A DNA stretch of 64,000 nt, from NCBI GenBank assembly GCA_026004615.1, contig BPJM01000007.1, positions 62,001 to 126,000 on the forward strand, written 5' to 3'. This DNA comes from Planctomycetota bacterium (lineage in GTDB: Bacteria > Planctomycetota > J058 > J103). The stretch's first letter is position 1, and each line of letters starts with the position of its first letter. Shown one piece after another: positions 1-8,341 of the stretch. The position numbers and the translations under genes are program-made. The notes beneath the pieces are model-generated. The model made no database searches and was not told the DNA's origin. It worked only from the letters and a program-made list of their open reading frames with translations.

Positions 1-33
1 CCCCGCCTCCGGCTCCGCGCCGCCGGCCCTCAT
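1..33 (-). CDS. 5' end of the next gene in the secretion operon (runs off the window)
   Basis: An ATG at 33..31 overlaps the TGA of the upstream pseudopilin gene by 4 bp (ATGA), the same junction used elsewhere in this operon. Only about 11 codons (M R A G G A E P E A G) are inside the window. By position it could be the next pseudopilin or assembly gene, such as GspK, but the sequence is too short to say. Inference from overlap and operon order only. Confidence 0.35.
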   Translation of the reverse strand, partial: MRAGGAEPEAG

Positions 34-518
34 CGGGCGCCCCCCTCCTGCTGCAGCGCTGCGTTGGGCAGAAAGAACGCCTGCTCGAACCGGCGCCGCA
101 CGCTCGCGTGCACGGTGCGCGCCTCGGCCTCGGTCTCGCCGAGCTCCAGCGTCACGTGCACCAGCGCCCGCGCCGCGCCTCGCACCTCGGCGCGAAAACC
201 GCGCACCCCGCCGAGCAACACCACCCCGTCGCGCACCAGCTCGCCCGTCGCGCCCCGGCGCTCGTAGCGCGGCCCGCCCTGCAGGCTCAGCCGGTCCTCG
301 CCCGCCACCGCGACGGCGGTGGCAACCGCGAGGTCGGCCGCGAGCTGCCCGAAGGCGCGCTGCACCTGTTGCAGCACGCGCACGTGCCCGTCCTCGTAGC
401 GGTGCACGCGCCTGGCCGCCGCCTCCGCCCCGAGCATGACGACGGTCATGACCGACAACAGTCCCAGGTAGCCGAGCAGCTCGACCAGGGTGAAACCGGC
501 GCCGGCCGCCCGCCTCAT
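30..518 (-). CDS. type II secretion pseudopilin, GspJ-like
   Basis: A 162-residue protein with a type III (prepilin) signal: a short basic leader, then G-FTLVELL followed by a hydrophobic helix to about residue 30. Cleavage would fall after the Gly before Phe, and the conserved Glu is at position +5. The rest is a short pseudopilin-like head without Cys. The start ATG overlaps the stop of the preceding pseudopilin gene (ATGA), so the two are translationally coupled. Pseudopilins form the periplasmic piston of type II secretion. The J assignment rests on order after gspF, gspE and a GspI-like gene, and a type IV pilus minor pilin is the alternative. Confidence 0.75.
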   Translation of the reverse strand: MRRAAGAGFTLVELLGYLGLLSVMTVVMLGAEAAARRVHRYEDGHVRVLQQVQRAFGQLAADLAVATAVAVAGEDRLSLQGGPRYERRGATGELVRDGVVLLGGVRGFRAEVRGAARALVHVTLELGETEAEARTVHASVRRRFEQAFFLPNAALQQEGGAR

Positions 519-904
519 CGCAGCACCGTCTCCAGTCGCACGCTCCGCTCGCGCTGCCCGCCCTCGCGCCAGCGCGCCTGGACGGTGGCGCGCCGGAGCG
601 AGCTCCGCTCCCCGAGCGGGGCCAGCTCCACCTCCACCACCAGCGGCTGCACGCCCGGCAACGCGTACCGCCCGGGACCGATCTCACCCGCCCGCAGCCG
701 CGCCAGGTAGGATTCCGCAGCCTGCACCGCCCGCAGGCGCGCCTCGGCCTCGCGCAGCGAGTTCGCCTTGGCCCCGGCAAGCGCCATGAACCCGCCGAAG
801 GCGCTGAAGAAGATCAGCGCGCCGGCGAAGTAGTCCATGAGCACGTAGCCGCGCTCGCCCGCGCAGGCCCGCGACCCGGCCGGGGCGCGCATCCGCCCGC
901 TCAC
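515..904 (-). CDS. pseudopilin-like protein, GspI position, atypical signal
   Basis: About 129 residues from a GTG start at 904 that overlaps the gspE stop (GTGA); an internal ATG at 892 would give 125 residues. The N-terminus is basic, then G-YVLMDYF and a hydrophobic helix of about 20 residues, matching a prepilin leader. The residue at +5 after the Gly is Asp rather than the usual Glu. The C-terminal half is a beta-rich head of minor-pilin size. Position between gspE and the GspJ-like gene suggests GspI, which in known systems forms the pseudopilus tip with GspJ and GspK. The family call is inferred from leader and context, as sequence similarity outside the leader is weak. Confidence 0.6.
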   Translation of the reverse strand: MSGRMRAPAGSRACAGERGYVLMDYFAGALIFFSAFGGFMALAGAKANSLREAEARLRAVQAAESYLARLRAGEIGPGRYALPGVQPLVVEVELAPLGERSSLRRATVQARWREGGQRERSVRLETVLR

Positions 905-2217
905 GGCGCCACGCCCTCGCCGCTCAGGCTGACCACCCGCAGCACCTCCTCCAGCGTCGTGACGCCCTCGGCGACCTTGGTCAGCGCGTCCTCGAGGAGC
1001 GACACCATGCCCGCGCCCCGCGCCAGCCGCCGCACGCTGGCGGTGGAGGGCTGCTCCAGCACCAGCGAGCGGAGCTGGTCGTTGAACACGAGGGTCTCCG
1101 CCACCGGCACCCGCCCCCGAAAGCCCGTGTAGCCGCAGGCGCGGCAGCCGCGCCCGCGCCGGAAGCGAAAGCCGGTGCGCTCCAGCGCCCGCTCGATGAA
1201 CTCGACCTGGGCGCGCTCCGGGGTGTGCTCCTCCGCGCACCGCTCGCACACGCGCCGCACCAGCCGCTGCGCCACCACCCCGGTCAGCGCCGAGGCGGCG
1301 ACGAAGGGCTCGATCCCCATGTTCAGGATCCGGGTGACCACCTCCGGCGCCGATCCGGTGTGGATGGTGGTCAGCACCATGTGGCCGGTGAGCCCGGCGC
1401 GCAGCGCGATCTCGCAGGTCTCCACGTCCCGGATCTCGCCGATCATGATGACCTGCGGGTCCTGGCGCAGCACCGCCGCCAGGAGCTTCGCGAAGTCCAG
1501 CCCCACGTTGCGGTTGACCTGGATCTGCGCGAAGCGGCCGAAGTAGTACTCGACCGGATCCTCGATCGTGCAGATGGAGGCGTACTGGTCCTTGTTGTCG
1601 TAGAGCCAGCGCAGGCACGCATACAGCGTGGTGGTCTTGCCCGAACCGGCCGGGCCCGTCAGCACCACCATCCCCTGCAGCTCGTTCAGCATCCGCTCCA
1701 GCTGCTGGAGCACCGCGGGGGCGTAGCCGAGGTCGGCCAGCTTATAGAGCCCGTGCGCCGGATTGAACATGCGGAGCACGGCCTTCTCGCCGGCGACGGT
1801 CGGCACCACCGAGACCCGGAAGTCGCGCTCCTGCCCCCCCGCGGCGAAGTGGATCCGCCCCTCCTGCGACAGCTCGCGCCGGTGGGACATGAGGTCGGCC
1901 AGCACCTTGACGCGCGCGATCATCGGCTCGTGCACGCGCTCGGGCAACAGCCCCAGGTCCTGGAACACCCCGTCGACCCGGTACCGCACGCGCAGCCCGC
2001 CGGCAGTCGGCTCGATATGGACATCGGAAGCGCCGAGCATGACCGCCCGCTCCAACAGCGCGTCCACCGCTTCCGAGATCAGGATCCGCTCCTCGCGGAT
2101 CTGCGCATCGAGCCACGCCCCCAGCTCGCGCAGCGTCATCTCGCTCCGCGCCGGCAGCGCCGCCGCCGTGCCGCCCTCGGCCCGCGCGCTACCGCCCTCG
2201 CTCGCCTCGCCCGGCAT
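901..2217 (-). CDS. gspE: type II secretion / type IV pilus assembly ATPase GspE/PilB
   Basis: A cytoplasmic AAA+ traffic ATPase of 438 residues that powers pseudopilus assembly. Visible motifs: Walker A GPAGSGKTT at about 188-196, Asp box TIEDPVEY at about 217-224, Walker B VIMIGEIRD at about 256-264, and the His box following it. A tetracysteine zinc motif (Cys 324, 327, 358, 361) is typical of GspE/PilB. It is shorter than the usual 500-570 residues because most of the N-terminal N1 domain is missing. The gene lies 18 bp after gspF and overlaps the next gene, so it is within one operon. Membrane recruitment would have to rely on the reduced N-terminus. Confidence 0.93.
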   Translation of the reverse strand: MPGEASEGGSARAEGGTAAALPARSEMTLRELGAWLDAQIREERILISEAVDALLERAVMLGASDVHIEPTAGGLRVRYRVDGVFQDLGLLPERVHEPMIARVKVLADLMSHRRELSQEGRIHFAAGGQERDFRVSVVPTVAGEKAVLRMFNPAHGLYKLADLGYAPAVLQQLERMLNELQGMVVLTGPAGSGKTTTLYACLRWLYDNKDQYASICTIEDPVEYYFGRFAQIQVNRNVGLDFAKLLAAVLRQDPQVIMIGEIRDVETCEIALRAGLTGHMVLTTIHTGSAPEVVTRILNMGIEPFVAASALTGVVAQRLVRRVCERCAEEHTPERAQVEFIERALERTGFRFRRGRGCRACGYTGFRGRVPVAETLVFNDQLRSLVLEQPSTASVRRLARGAGMVSLLEDALTKVAEGVTTLEEVLRVVSLSGEGVAP

Positions 2218-2235
2218 GGCCCCCGCTCCCTCCGC

Positions 2236-3381
2236 TCAGGTGCCCAGCAGCGTCGCGGTGCGGATCAGATCCGGGTAGACCGTCAGCATGAGCAGCATGA
2301 GCAGGATCGAGACCCCGGCCAGCAGCAGCGGCGAGACCACCGAGGTCACGTAGGTGGTGGCGGTGTCGATGTCCCCCTCCAGCTCCTTCGCCACCTCCTC
2401 GAGCGCCTCCTCCAGCACGCCCTTCTCCTCGCCCATCTGGAGCTTCCAGATCACGGTGTCGGGAAACACATCGTTTTTGAGCGCCCGCGAGAACGCGCCC
2501 CCTTCCTCGACCGCCCCGCAGATCCGCTCCAGCGCATCCCGCACGCGGTTGTTGCCGGCGATCCCGGCCGCGATGCGCAGCGAATGGACCATGGAGACCC
2601 CGTGCAGCAGCAGGTTCCGCATGGTGCGGGTGACCTTGAGCAGCGTCGCCATCCGGATGAGCGGCCCGAACAGCGGCAGCCGGAACAGGAAGTCATCGTA
2701 CTGCTCCAGCGCCCGCCGCAGCCGCCACCACCCCCAGCCCACGCCCACCAGCCCGAACACCCCGCCGAACAGCAGCACCAGCGGGTTGGTCAAAAAGCCG
2801 CTCACCTGGAACATGCGGCGCATGTTGCCGCTGAGCTGCGGGCTCATGTCCAGGATGTCCCCCGCGGCATTCACCTGGACCAGCCCGGCGGCCGCATAGA
2901 AGTTCGCGAACTGCGGGACCAGAAACCAGAAGAACAGCAGCAAGAACCCGATCGTCAGCCCGATGATCACAAGCGGGTACAACACCGCATCCCGCAACCG
3001 CGTGCCGACGCGGCTCAACAGATCGGTGTATGCGGCCAGCTCGTCGAGCACCACCGCCAGGTTGCCGGTCGCCTCGCCCGCGCGCAGCATCTCGATGTAG
3101 AGCGGGTTGAAGCTGCGGGGAAAGCGCGCCAGTGCCTGCTGCAGCGTGCGGCCCTGCTCCAGGTCGCGCTGCACGCTCTCGATCACGGCGCGGAACTGCG
3201 GCTCGTCGACCTCCTGGGCCAGCACCTTGAGCCCGCGCGCGATCGGCATGTTCAGCCGCGCCATGGAGGCGAGCTGGCGGTTGAAGAACGCGATCTGCTT
3301 GGGGTTCAGCCGGATCGCACTGCTCGCGGTGCTGCCGGCCGCCGGCGCCGCCCGCGGCGCCATCGTCTCCTGCGCAGACAT
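2236..3381 (-). CDS. gspF: type II secretion inner-membrane platform protein GspF
   Basis: 381 residues from ATG 3381, which has a GGGGGG-type ribosome site; an in-frame ATG at 3414 is possible but lies outside the conserved region. Two repeats of the T2SSF domain are visible: the first with ARLNMPIARGLKVLA and the FPRSFNPLYIEMLRAGE signature, the second after the central membrane segment with the VHSLRIAAG region. Three hydrophobic segments fall near residues 160-185, 215-240 and 350-375. GspF is the polytopic platform contacted by the GspE ATPase. It is first in a leftward operon (gspF-gspE-two pseudopilins) and follows a recognisable promoter at 3455-3484. Confidence 0.92.
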   Translation of the reverse strand: MSAQETMAPRAAPAAGSTASSAIRLNPKQIAFFNRQLASMARLNMPIARGLKVLAQEVDEPQFRAVIESVQRDLEQGRTLQQALARFPRSFNPLYIEMLRAGEATGNLAVVLDELAAYTDLLSRVGTRLRDAVLYPLVIIGLTIGFLLLFFWFLVPQFANFYAAAGLVQVNAAGDILDMSPQLSGNMRRMFQVSGFLTNPLVLLFGGVFGLVGVGWGWWRLRRALEQYDDFLFRLPLFGPLIRMATLLKVTRTMRNLLLHGVSMVHSLRIAAGIAGNNRVRDALERICGAVEEGGAFSRALKNDVFPDTVIWKLQMGEEKGVLEEALEEVAKELEGDIDTATTYVTSVVSPLLLAGVSILLMLLMLTVYPDLIRTATLLGT

Positions 3382-3454
3382 GATGCCCCCCGGGTCTCCA
3401 CGGTGCGGCGGCACGAGTAAGGGCCAGGAGCACCGCGGCTGGCGGTCTCGCCAC

Positions 3455-3484
3455 TCTATAGCGAAGCGTCTCGGACGTTGTCAA
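3455..3484 (-). promoter_or_regulatory. sigma70-type promoter for the gspF operon
   Basis: On the minus strand TTGACA (3484..3479) and TATAGA (3460..3455) are separated by 18 bp, in an AT-richer patch of an otherwise very GC-rich intergenic region. Transcription would start near 3448, about 65 nt before the chosen gspF start. Seen directly in the sequence; activity is inferred. Confidence 0.7.
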
Positions 3485-3487
3485 ACC

Positions 3488-3763
3488 TCAGCGGCCGGCA
3501 GCCGCCAGCTGGGCGGCGCGGTCGCGGCCGGCGCCTCCCCCCAGGCCCCGGCTGCCCCGCGGTGGCTCGCGCTCGGGTGCGGAGGCGGGCAGCGGGGCGC
3601 TCGCCGTGGGCGCGCCGCCGCCGCCGGCGGGCGCCGCAGCGGCAGGCGGTCGAGCGGTGCCGGGCAGCGCGGCCCCTTGCTCCGAGCTGGCTGCCGGCGG
3701 CTCGGGAATCGCACTGCAGAGAAAGCTCAACACCAGACACGCATAGCAGGTTCGCGCGCGCAC
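3488..3763 (-). CDS. possible small Pro/Ala-rich secreted protein
   Basis: A GTG at 3763 with GAGGT 7 nt upstream opens a 91-residue frame. It starts basic, then has a short hydrophobic stretch (CYACLVLSFLCSAI), then a Pro/Ala/Gly-rich low-complexity tail. That looks like a signal sequence on a small exported protein, but the h-region is short and contains three Cys. It ends just before the gspF promoter. No family is recognised, and in DNA of this GC content such a frame can arise by chance, so this is a weak call. Confidence 0.25.
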   Translation of the reverse strand: MRARTCYACLVLSFLCSAIPEPPAASSEQGAALPGTARPPAAAAPAGGGGAPTASAPLPASAPEREPPRGSRGLGGGAGRDRAAQLAAAGR

Positions 3764-3897
3764 CGCCCGGACCTCACCGGCCTTCCCGGCGCCCCTTCGA
3801 CCGGGTACTCGACCGCTACATCTCGATGATCGGCGGTGGGACCGACAGCCTGCAGTCCGTGCGGCGCTCCGCCGGCGGCCGCCGTCCCCCGCCGCTC

Positions 3898-5976
3898 TCA
3901 CTCCTCGTGCAGCATCGCGCGGGCGAGCGCGAGCACGCGCTCGACCGTGAATCCGAAGTGGCGTGCCAGATCCCTCCAGGGCGCGGAGGCGCCGAAGTCT
4001 TCCTGCGCCATGATCCGGCCCCGCTCGCCCGCCAGTCGCCACCACGGCTGCGAAACACCGGCCTCCACGATCAGCCGCCGGCGCACCGCGCGCGGCAGCA
4101 CCCGCTCGCGCCAGCTCTCCTCCTGCTCCAGGAAGCGCTGCAGGCACGGCAGGCTGACCACCCGCACGCGCCGGCCCTCGGCTGCCAGCCGCTCGGCCGC
4201 GCCCACGCACAGCTGCAGCTCCGAGCCGGTACCGATCAGCAGCAGCTCCGGTTCGCCCTCGCAGTCACGCACCACGTAGCCGCCGCGCAGCGCACCCTCG
4301 ACGCTGGTTCCCTCCAGCTGCGGCACCTTCTGGCGGCTGAGGGCGATCGCGCTCGGCCCCCCGCGCCGGCCCAGGGCGGCCAGCCAGGCGGCTGCGGTCT
4401 CGCGGCGATCGGCCGGCCGGTCCACGTGCAGCCGCGGAATGGCGCGCAGCGCCGCCAGGTGCTCGACCGGCTGGTGGGTCGGGCCGTCCTCCCCGACGAA
4501 GACGCTGTCGTGGGAGAACACGAAGATGGACGGCACGCCCATGAGCGCCGCCAGCCGGATCGAGGGCCGCATGTAGTCGCTGAAGACGAGAAAGGTGCCG
4601 CAGTACGGCCGCACCCCCCCGTGCAGCGCCATGCCGTTGACGATCCCGGCCATGGCGTGCTCGCGCACCCCGTAGTGGATGTTGCGCCCCTCCGGATGGG
4701 CGCGCGAGTGCGCCGGACTGCCCTCGATCTCGGTCTTGTTGGAACCGGTCAGATCCGCCGAGCCGCCGATCAGGGTCGGCAGCGTCGCGGCGAGCAGCTG
4801 GATCACCGCGCCGCTGGAGCTGCGCGTCGCCTCCTCGGCGGTCCCCGCCAAATCGCACACGCGCGCCGCCAGCTCGGGCGGCAGGGTGCGCGACCACGCC
4901 GCGTCCCACTGCACGGCGAGTTCCGGATAGGCCTGGCGCCAGCGCGCCAGCCGGGCATCCCAGGCGGCGCTCGCCTCGGCGCGCGCGGGCAGCCGTCCGG
5001 CGAACCAGCGGCGCACCGCTTCCGGCACGTAGAACGACTGCTCGGGCGGCAGCCCGATCGCCTCCTTGATGCGGCGCACCTCCTCTGCTCCCAGCGGATC
5101 GCTGTGGATGCGACTGGTGCCCTGCCAGCTGGGGCTGCCCTTGCCGATGACCGTCGGGCAGACGATGAGCGAGGGCCGCTCGGTCTCCGCCCGCGCCTGC
5201 TCGATCGCGGCGGCCACCGCCTGCGGATCGTGGCCGTCGGCGAGCTCGATGACCTGCCAGCCGTAGGCGCGAAAGCGCGCCGGCACGTCCTCGGTGAACG
5301 CCAGCTCCGTCGGCCCATCGATCGTCACCCGGTTCGCATCGTAGAGGTAGATCAGCCGTCCCAGCCCCAGGTGGCCGGCCAGACTCGCCGCCTCGCTGGC
5401 GATGCCCTCCATGAGGTCGCCATCGCTGACGATGCCGTAGGTCCAGTGATCGACGATCTGGTGACCGGGCCGGTTGAACACCGCCCGCAGGAAGCGTTCG
5501 GCCAGCGCCATGCCGACGCCGTTGGCGAAGCCCTGCCCGAGCGGCCCCGTGGTGGTCTCCACCCCGGGGGTCTCGCCGTATTCGGGGTGCCCCGGGGTGC
5601 GGCTGTGCAGCTGGCGGAAGCGCTGCAGCTCCTCCAGCGGCAGATCGTAGCCGCTCAGGTGCAGCAGCGCATAGAGCAGCATCGAGCCGTGCCCGGCCGA
5701 AAGCACGAACCGATCGCGGTCGGGCCAGTCGGGCCGGCGCGGGTCGTATCGGAGGAACCGGGTCCACAACACCGCCGCCGCCTCGGCCATCCCCATCGGC
5801 AGCCCCGGGTGGCCGGACTGCGCGGCCTCGACCGCATCGATCGCCAGCCCGCGGATGGTGTTGGCGATCAGCTCGATCGGGGGCGCGTCCTCCGCCGGAT
5901 GGGGGTCCGGCTGCCGGCCGCGCTCGTGGCACGGCCGCGGCTGGTGCTCGGTCTGCTCGATCGGCATGGGCGGCAT
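3898..5976 (-). CDS. tkt: transketolase
   Basis: 692 residues, the normal length, cytoplasmic. It transfers two-carbon ketol units between pentose-phosphate-pathway sugars using thiamine diphosphate. The N-terminal domain shows the [10 protein letters not shown] region, [17 protein letters not shown], and the cofactor/Mg site [11 protein letters not shown] with a following N. The middle domain has the ADLTGSN region and [19 protein letters not shown], carrying the catalytic Glu. The C-terminal domain has the GTGSELQLC segment. The start ATG at 5976 has GGAG 5 nt upstream; a second ATG lies three codons in. It stands alone, leftward, facing away from the methyltransferase gene at 6408. Confidence 0.97.
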   Translation of the reverse strand: MPPMPIEQTEHQPRPCHERGRQPDPHPAEDAPPIELIANTIRGLAIDAVEAAQSGHPGLPMGMAEAAAVLWTRFLRYDPRRPDWPDRDRFVLSAGHGSMLLYALLHLSGYDLPLEELQRFRQLHSRTPGHPEYGETPGVETTTGPLGQGFANGVGMALAERFLRAVFNRPGHQIVDHWTYGIVSDGDLMEGIASEAASLAGHLGLGRLIYLYDANRVTIDGPTELAFTEDVPARFRAYGWQVIELADGHDPQAVAAAIEQARAETERPSLIVCPTVIGKGSPSWQGTSRIHSDPLGAEEVRRIKEAIGLPPEQSFYVPEAVRRWFAGRLPARAEASAAWDARLARWRQAYPELAVQWDAAWSRTLPPELAARVCDLAGTAEEATRSSSGAVIQLLAATLPTLIGGSADLTGSNKTEIEGSPAHSRAHPEGRNIHYGVREHAMAGIVNGMALHGGVRPYCGTFLVFSDYMRPSIRLAALMGVPSIFVFSHDSVFVGEDGPTHQPVEHLAALRAIPRLHVDRPADRRETAAAWLAALGRRGGPSAIALSRQKVPQLEGTSVEGALRGGYVVRDCEGEPELLLIGTGSELQLCVGAAERLAAEGRRVRVVSLPCLQRFLEQEESWRERVLPRAVRRRLIVEAGVSQPWWRLAGERGRIMAQEDFGASAPWRDLARHFGFTVERVLALARAMLHEE

Positions 5977-6407
5977 GCTCGCTCCGAGCCCGCACGGCCT
6001 GCCCGTGCGGGGGCGGGAATCCTAGCAGCGCCGCCGCCCGCGGGCAAGCGGCCGCTCGGCCCACCAGCGCGCGCCCGGCCCTGCGCCGCCCGGCTCTGGC
6101 TCGCCGGCGGCCCCTGGCCCCCCTCGGCACGGCCCGCCGGCGGCGGCCGCCTTCCCGCGCCGCCGCTGCCCGCCGTCGCCTCCAGGGCGGCCGGCCCCTG
6201 GCCGCGCCGCTCGCGGCGCGCCAGGCGCGAGGCCCGGGCGCCCGCGGCGGGCGGCGGCCCGGCCTGCTACCATGGCGGCTCCTCTTCGCCCCGGTGGCCG
6301 GAGGGGGCGCGCCGCCGTGCACGGGCGGCGGCGCAACCCGGGCCCTGCTGCTGGCCCTGGACCGGCGGCGGGGCCGAGCTCTGAAACCGTTGGCGGACGT
6401 GTGCGCG
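5977..6407. other. intergenic region between divergent tkt and methyltransferase genes
   Basis: About 430 bp of extremely GC-rich sequence. A frame here encodes repeats of Gly-Pro-Ala-Ala-Gly, but it has no ribosome site or family features and I read it as composition. TACCAT at 6268-6273 could be a -10 element for the rightward gene, but no -35 is evident. No terminator is seen. Confidence 0.4.
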
Positions 6408-7067
6408 ATGGCATACCCCGAAGACAGCCCCGCATACTGGGAGGAGCGCTACCGCAGCGGGCAGGCGGGCTGGGACGCGGGCGGGCCGGTGCCGCCGCTG
6501 GTGCGGGTGCGCCAGCAGGCCGAACTCATGCGCGGCATCGAACAGGTCGCCTTCCTCGGCAGCGGGCCGGGCCACGACGCGGTGGACTGGGCGCGCGCGG
6601 GCTTCCACGTGATGGGCTTCGATCTGGCGCCCGCCGCCGTCGCCGCCGCCAGCCAGCGTGCCCGCGAAGCCGGGTTGCGCACCCGCTGCCGCTTCGAACA
6701 GCGGGATCTGTTCACCCTCGAGCATAGCTACGCCGGCGTCTTCGACGCGGTCGTCGAATACACCTGCTTCTGCGCCATCCACCCCGCACGGCGCGCGGAC
6801 TACGCCCGCACCGCGGCGGCGATCCTGCGACCGGGCGGGTTGCTGGTGGCGCTGTTCTTTCCGTTTCGGGAGCCAGGAGCGGGCGGTCCGCCGTACCTGG
6901 TCAGCCGCCGCGAGCTGGAGCAGCTGTTCCTGCACAAGCGCGCTCCCTTCGAGCGCCTCTACCTCGAGGAGGAGGTCTTCGACTCCATCCCGAGCCGGCG
7001 CGGCCGCGAGCAGCTGTGGGTGCTGCGCAAGACAGCGCCGCGCGAGCGCCCGCGCCGCCGGCGGTGA
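6408..7067 (+). CDS. class I SAM-dependent methyltransferase, TPMT-like
   Basis: 219 residues from ATG 6408, chosen because homology-like sequence begins at AYPEDSPAYWEERY. The motif W-x-x-R-Y-x-x-G-x-x-G-W-D is typical of the thiopurine S-methyltransferase-like group. Motif I is seen as FLGSGPGHDA with an acidic residue (MGFD) after the second strand, followed by the D-L-F and F-D-A-V-x-E-Y segments, and a LRPGG turn before LLVALFFP. The substrate cannot be inferred; bacterial relatives act on small thiols, selenium or tellurium compounds or quinolones. It is a single gene, and its tail is Arg-rich and probably disordered. Confidence 0.8.
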   Translation: MAYPEDSPAYWEERYRSGQAGWDAGGPVPPLVRVRQQAELMRGIEQVAFLGSGPGHDAVDWARAGFHVMGFDLAPAAVAAASQRAREAGLRTRCRFEQRDLFTLEHSYAGVFDAVVEYTCFCAIHPARRADYARTAAAILRPGGLLVALFFPFREPGAGGPPYLVSRRELEQLFLHKRAPFERLYLEEEVFDSIPSRRGREQLWVLRKTAPRERPRRRR

Positions 7068-7199
7068 CCGACCCGCACCCCCGCCGCCGGACGCTGGAAA
7101 CCACCGGCGCCCGGCCGGGGTACAGCCCCTGACCCGCCGCCCGGGAGCGAGGGGTCCCGGGACGAGCGGGCAGAGCCACCGCGAGGGGGAGGACCAACC

Positions 7200-8192
7200 A
7201 TGGGGACGGTGCACCGTCGCTTCCGCAACGCGAGCAGGGGGGCGGTGCTCGGCTGTGCCGGCTGGGCGCTGTGGGGCGTCCTGGCGGCCGCGGGCGCCGC
7301 GCAGGCCCAGGAGATCAAGGCGCCCGCCCACCGGGCCGAGGCCCGCGCCGCCGAGGCCGAGCGCGAGCGAGCCGGCGAGCCGGAGGCGGAACGCTTCCCG
7401 CGTCGCCCCTGGCAGATGCCGGCCATCACGGTCACCGACGAGCCGCTGCCCGAGCTGCGCGAGGAGGAGCCCATCGGCTCCTATGGCCAGCCGCGCTGGA
7501 CCGCGCGCCGTCGCTTTCCGACCACCCGCATCTACGTGACGCCCGAGGGCGTGATCGAGCTGGAGTTCTGGTTCACCGTGGCCGATGACGGCCGCAAGGG
7601 TCGCGAGCGCGAGATCGAGAGCCAGCTCGAGCTCAACATGGGCCTGGGCAACCGGCTCCAGCTCGACCTGTACCTGGTGTTCGGGCAGGAGGGCTCGGAT
7701 GGGGCCCTCGATGTGACCGAGAACAAGATCGAGCTGCGCTATGCGCTCGCCGACTGGGGCGAGATCTGGGGCAACCCGACGCTGTACTACGAGTACGTGG
7801 TGCGTCACGAAGGCCACGACAAGCACGAGCTGAAGCTGTTGCTCGGCGGGCAGCTCGCCCCGGGCTGGCACGCGGGACTCAACCTGGTCTACGAGATCGA
7901 GGTGGGCGGGGACAAGGAACAGGAGTTCAAGCTCACCTCCGGGATCGCCCGCACGCTGATCGACTCGGTGCTCTCGCTGGGCATCGAGTTCGAGGCCGAG
8001 CTCAAGGACACCCGCCACGACCGGGGCGATTTCGTGACCGAGCTGCTGATCGGCCCGAGCCTCAGCTGGAGCCCCATCCCGCCCGCCAACATCCTGGTGA
8101 CGCCGCTGTTCGGCATCGAGCTGGATGACTCGCGCGCGGTGACCGAGGACTTCTTCTACGAGGTGACCACCGTGGTGGGCTGGACGTTCTGA
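7200..8192 (+). CDS. outer-membrane beta-barrel protein of unknown substrate
   Basis: 330 residues with an N-terminal signal peptide (basic start, hydrophobic stretch ending AAGAAQAQ) and a charged linker. From about residue 100 there are alternating amphipathic strands rich in aromatic residues, ending in ...TTVVGWTF with a C-terminal Phe, the usual signal for BAM-dependent insertion. GGGGGAGG lies 7 nt before the ATG. The repeated pattern of long barrel strands resembles small transporter or OmpL-like barrels, but no specific family is recognised. Neighbours (methyltransferase upstream, acyltransferase downstream) do not define a role. Confidence 0.7.
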   Translation: MGTVHRRFRNASRGAVLGCAGWALWGVLAAAGAAQAQEIKAPAHRAEARAAEAERERAGEPEAERFPRRPWQMPAITVTDEPLPELREEEPIGSYGQPRWTARRRFPTTRIYVTPEGVIELEFWFTVADDGRKGREREIESQLELNMGLGNRLQLDLYLVFGQEGSDGALDVTENKIELRYALADWGEIWGNPTLYYEYVVRHEGHDKHELKLLLGGQLAPGWHAGLNLVYEIEVGGDKEQEFKLTSGIARTLIDSVLSLGIEFEAELKDTRHDRGDFVTELLIGPSLSWSPIPPANILVTPLFGIELDDSRAVTEDFFYEVTTVVGWTF

Positions 8193-8341
8193 CCGGCCCT
8201 GCTCCGGTCCGGCGGGCGGCGCGGCCAGCGCGCGCTGGCCGCGCCCCGGTGGCCCGCCCCCGAGCGGCCGCGCGCCCCGGACTGGAGCCCCCGCCGCCCC
8301 GGCGCATATACTGCTCCCGATTCGAGCTGGAGGTGCAGCCC

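Noticed and set aside
1225..3420. Long rightward open frame of 731 codons opposite gspE and gspF
   Set aside because: It is His/Gln/Arg/Pro-rich with no family features, and the opposite strand carries clear gspE and gspF. In very GC-rich DNA the antisense frame often stays open.
3478..6384. Rightward open frame of 968 codons opposite transketolase
   Set aside because: Same reason; the minus strand encodes a complete transketolase and the plus frame has antisense composition.
6022..6435. Leftward frame with GPAAG repeats ahead of tkt
   Set aside because: The repeats follow from GGCCC-rich sequence. There is no ribosome site, and it overlaps the methyltransferase start region.
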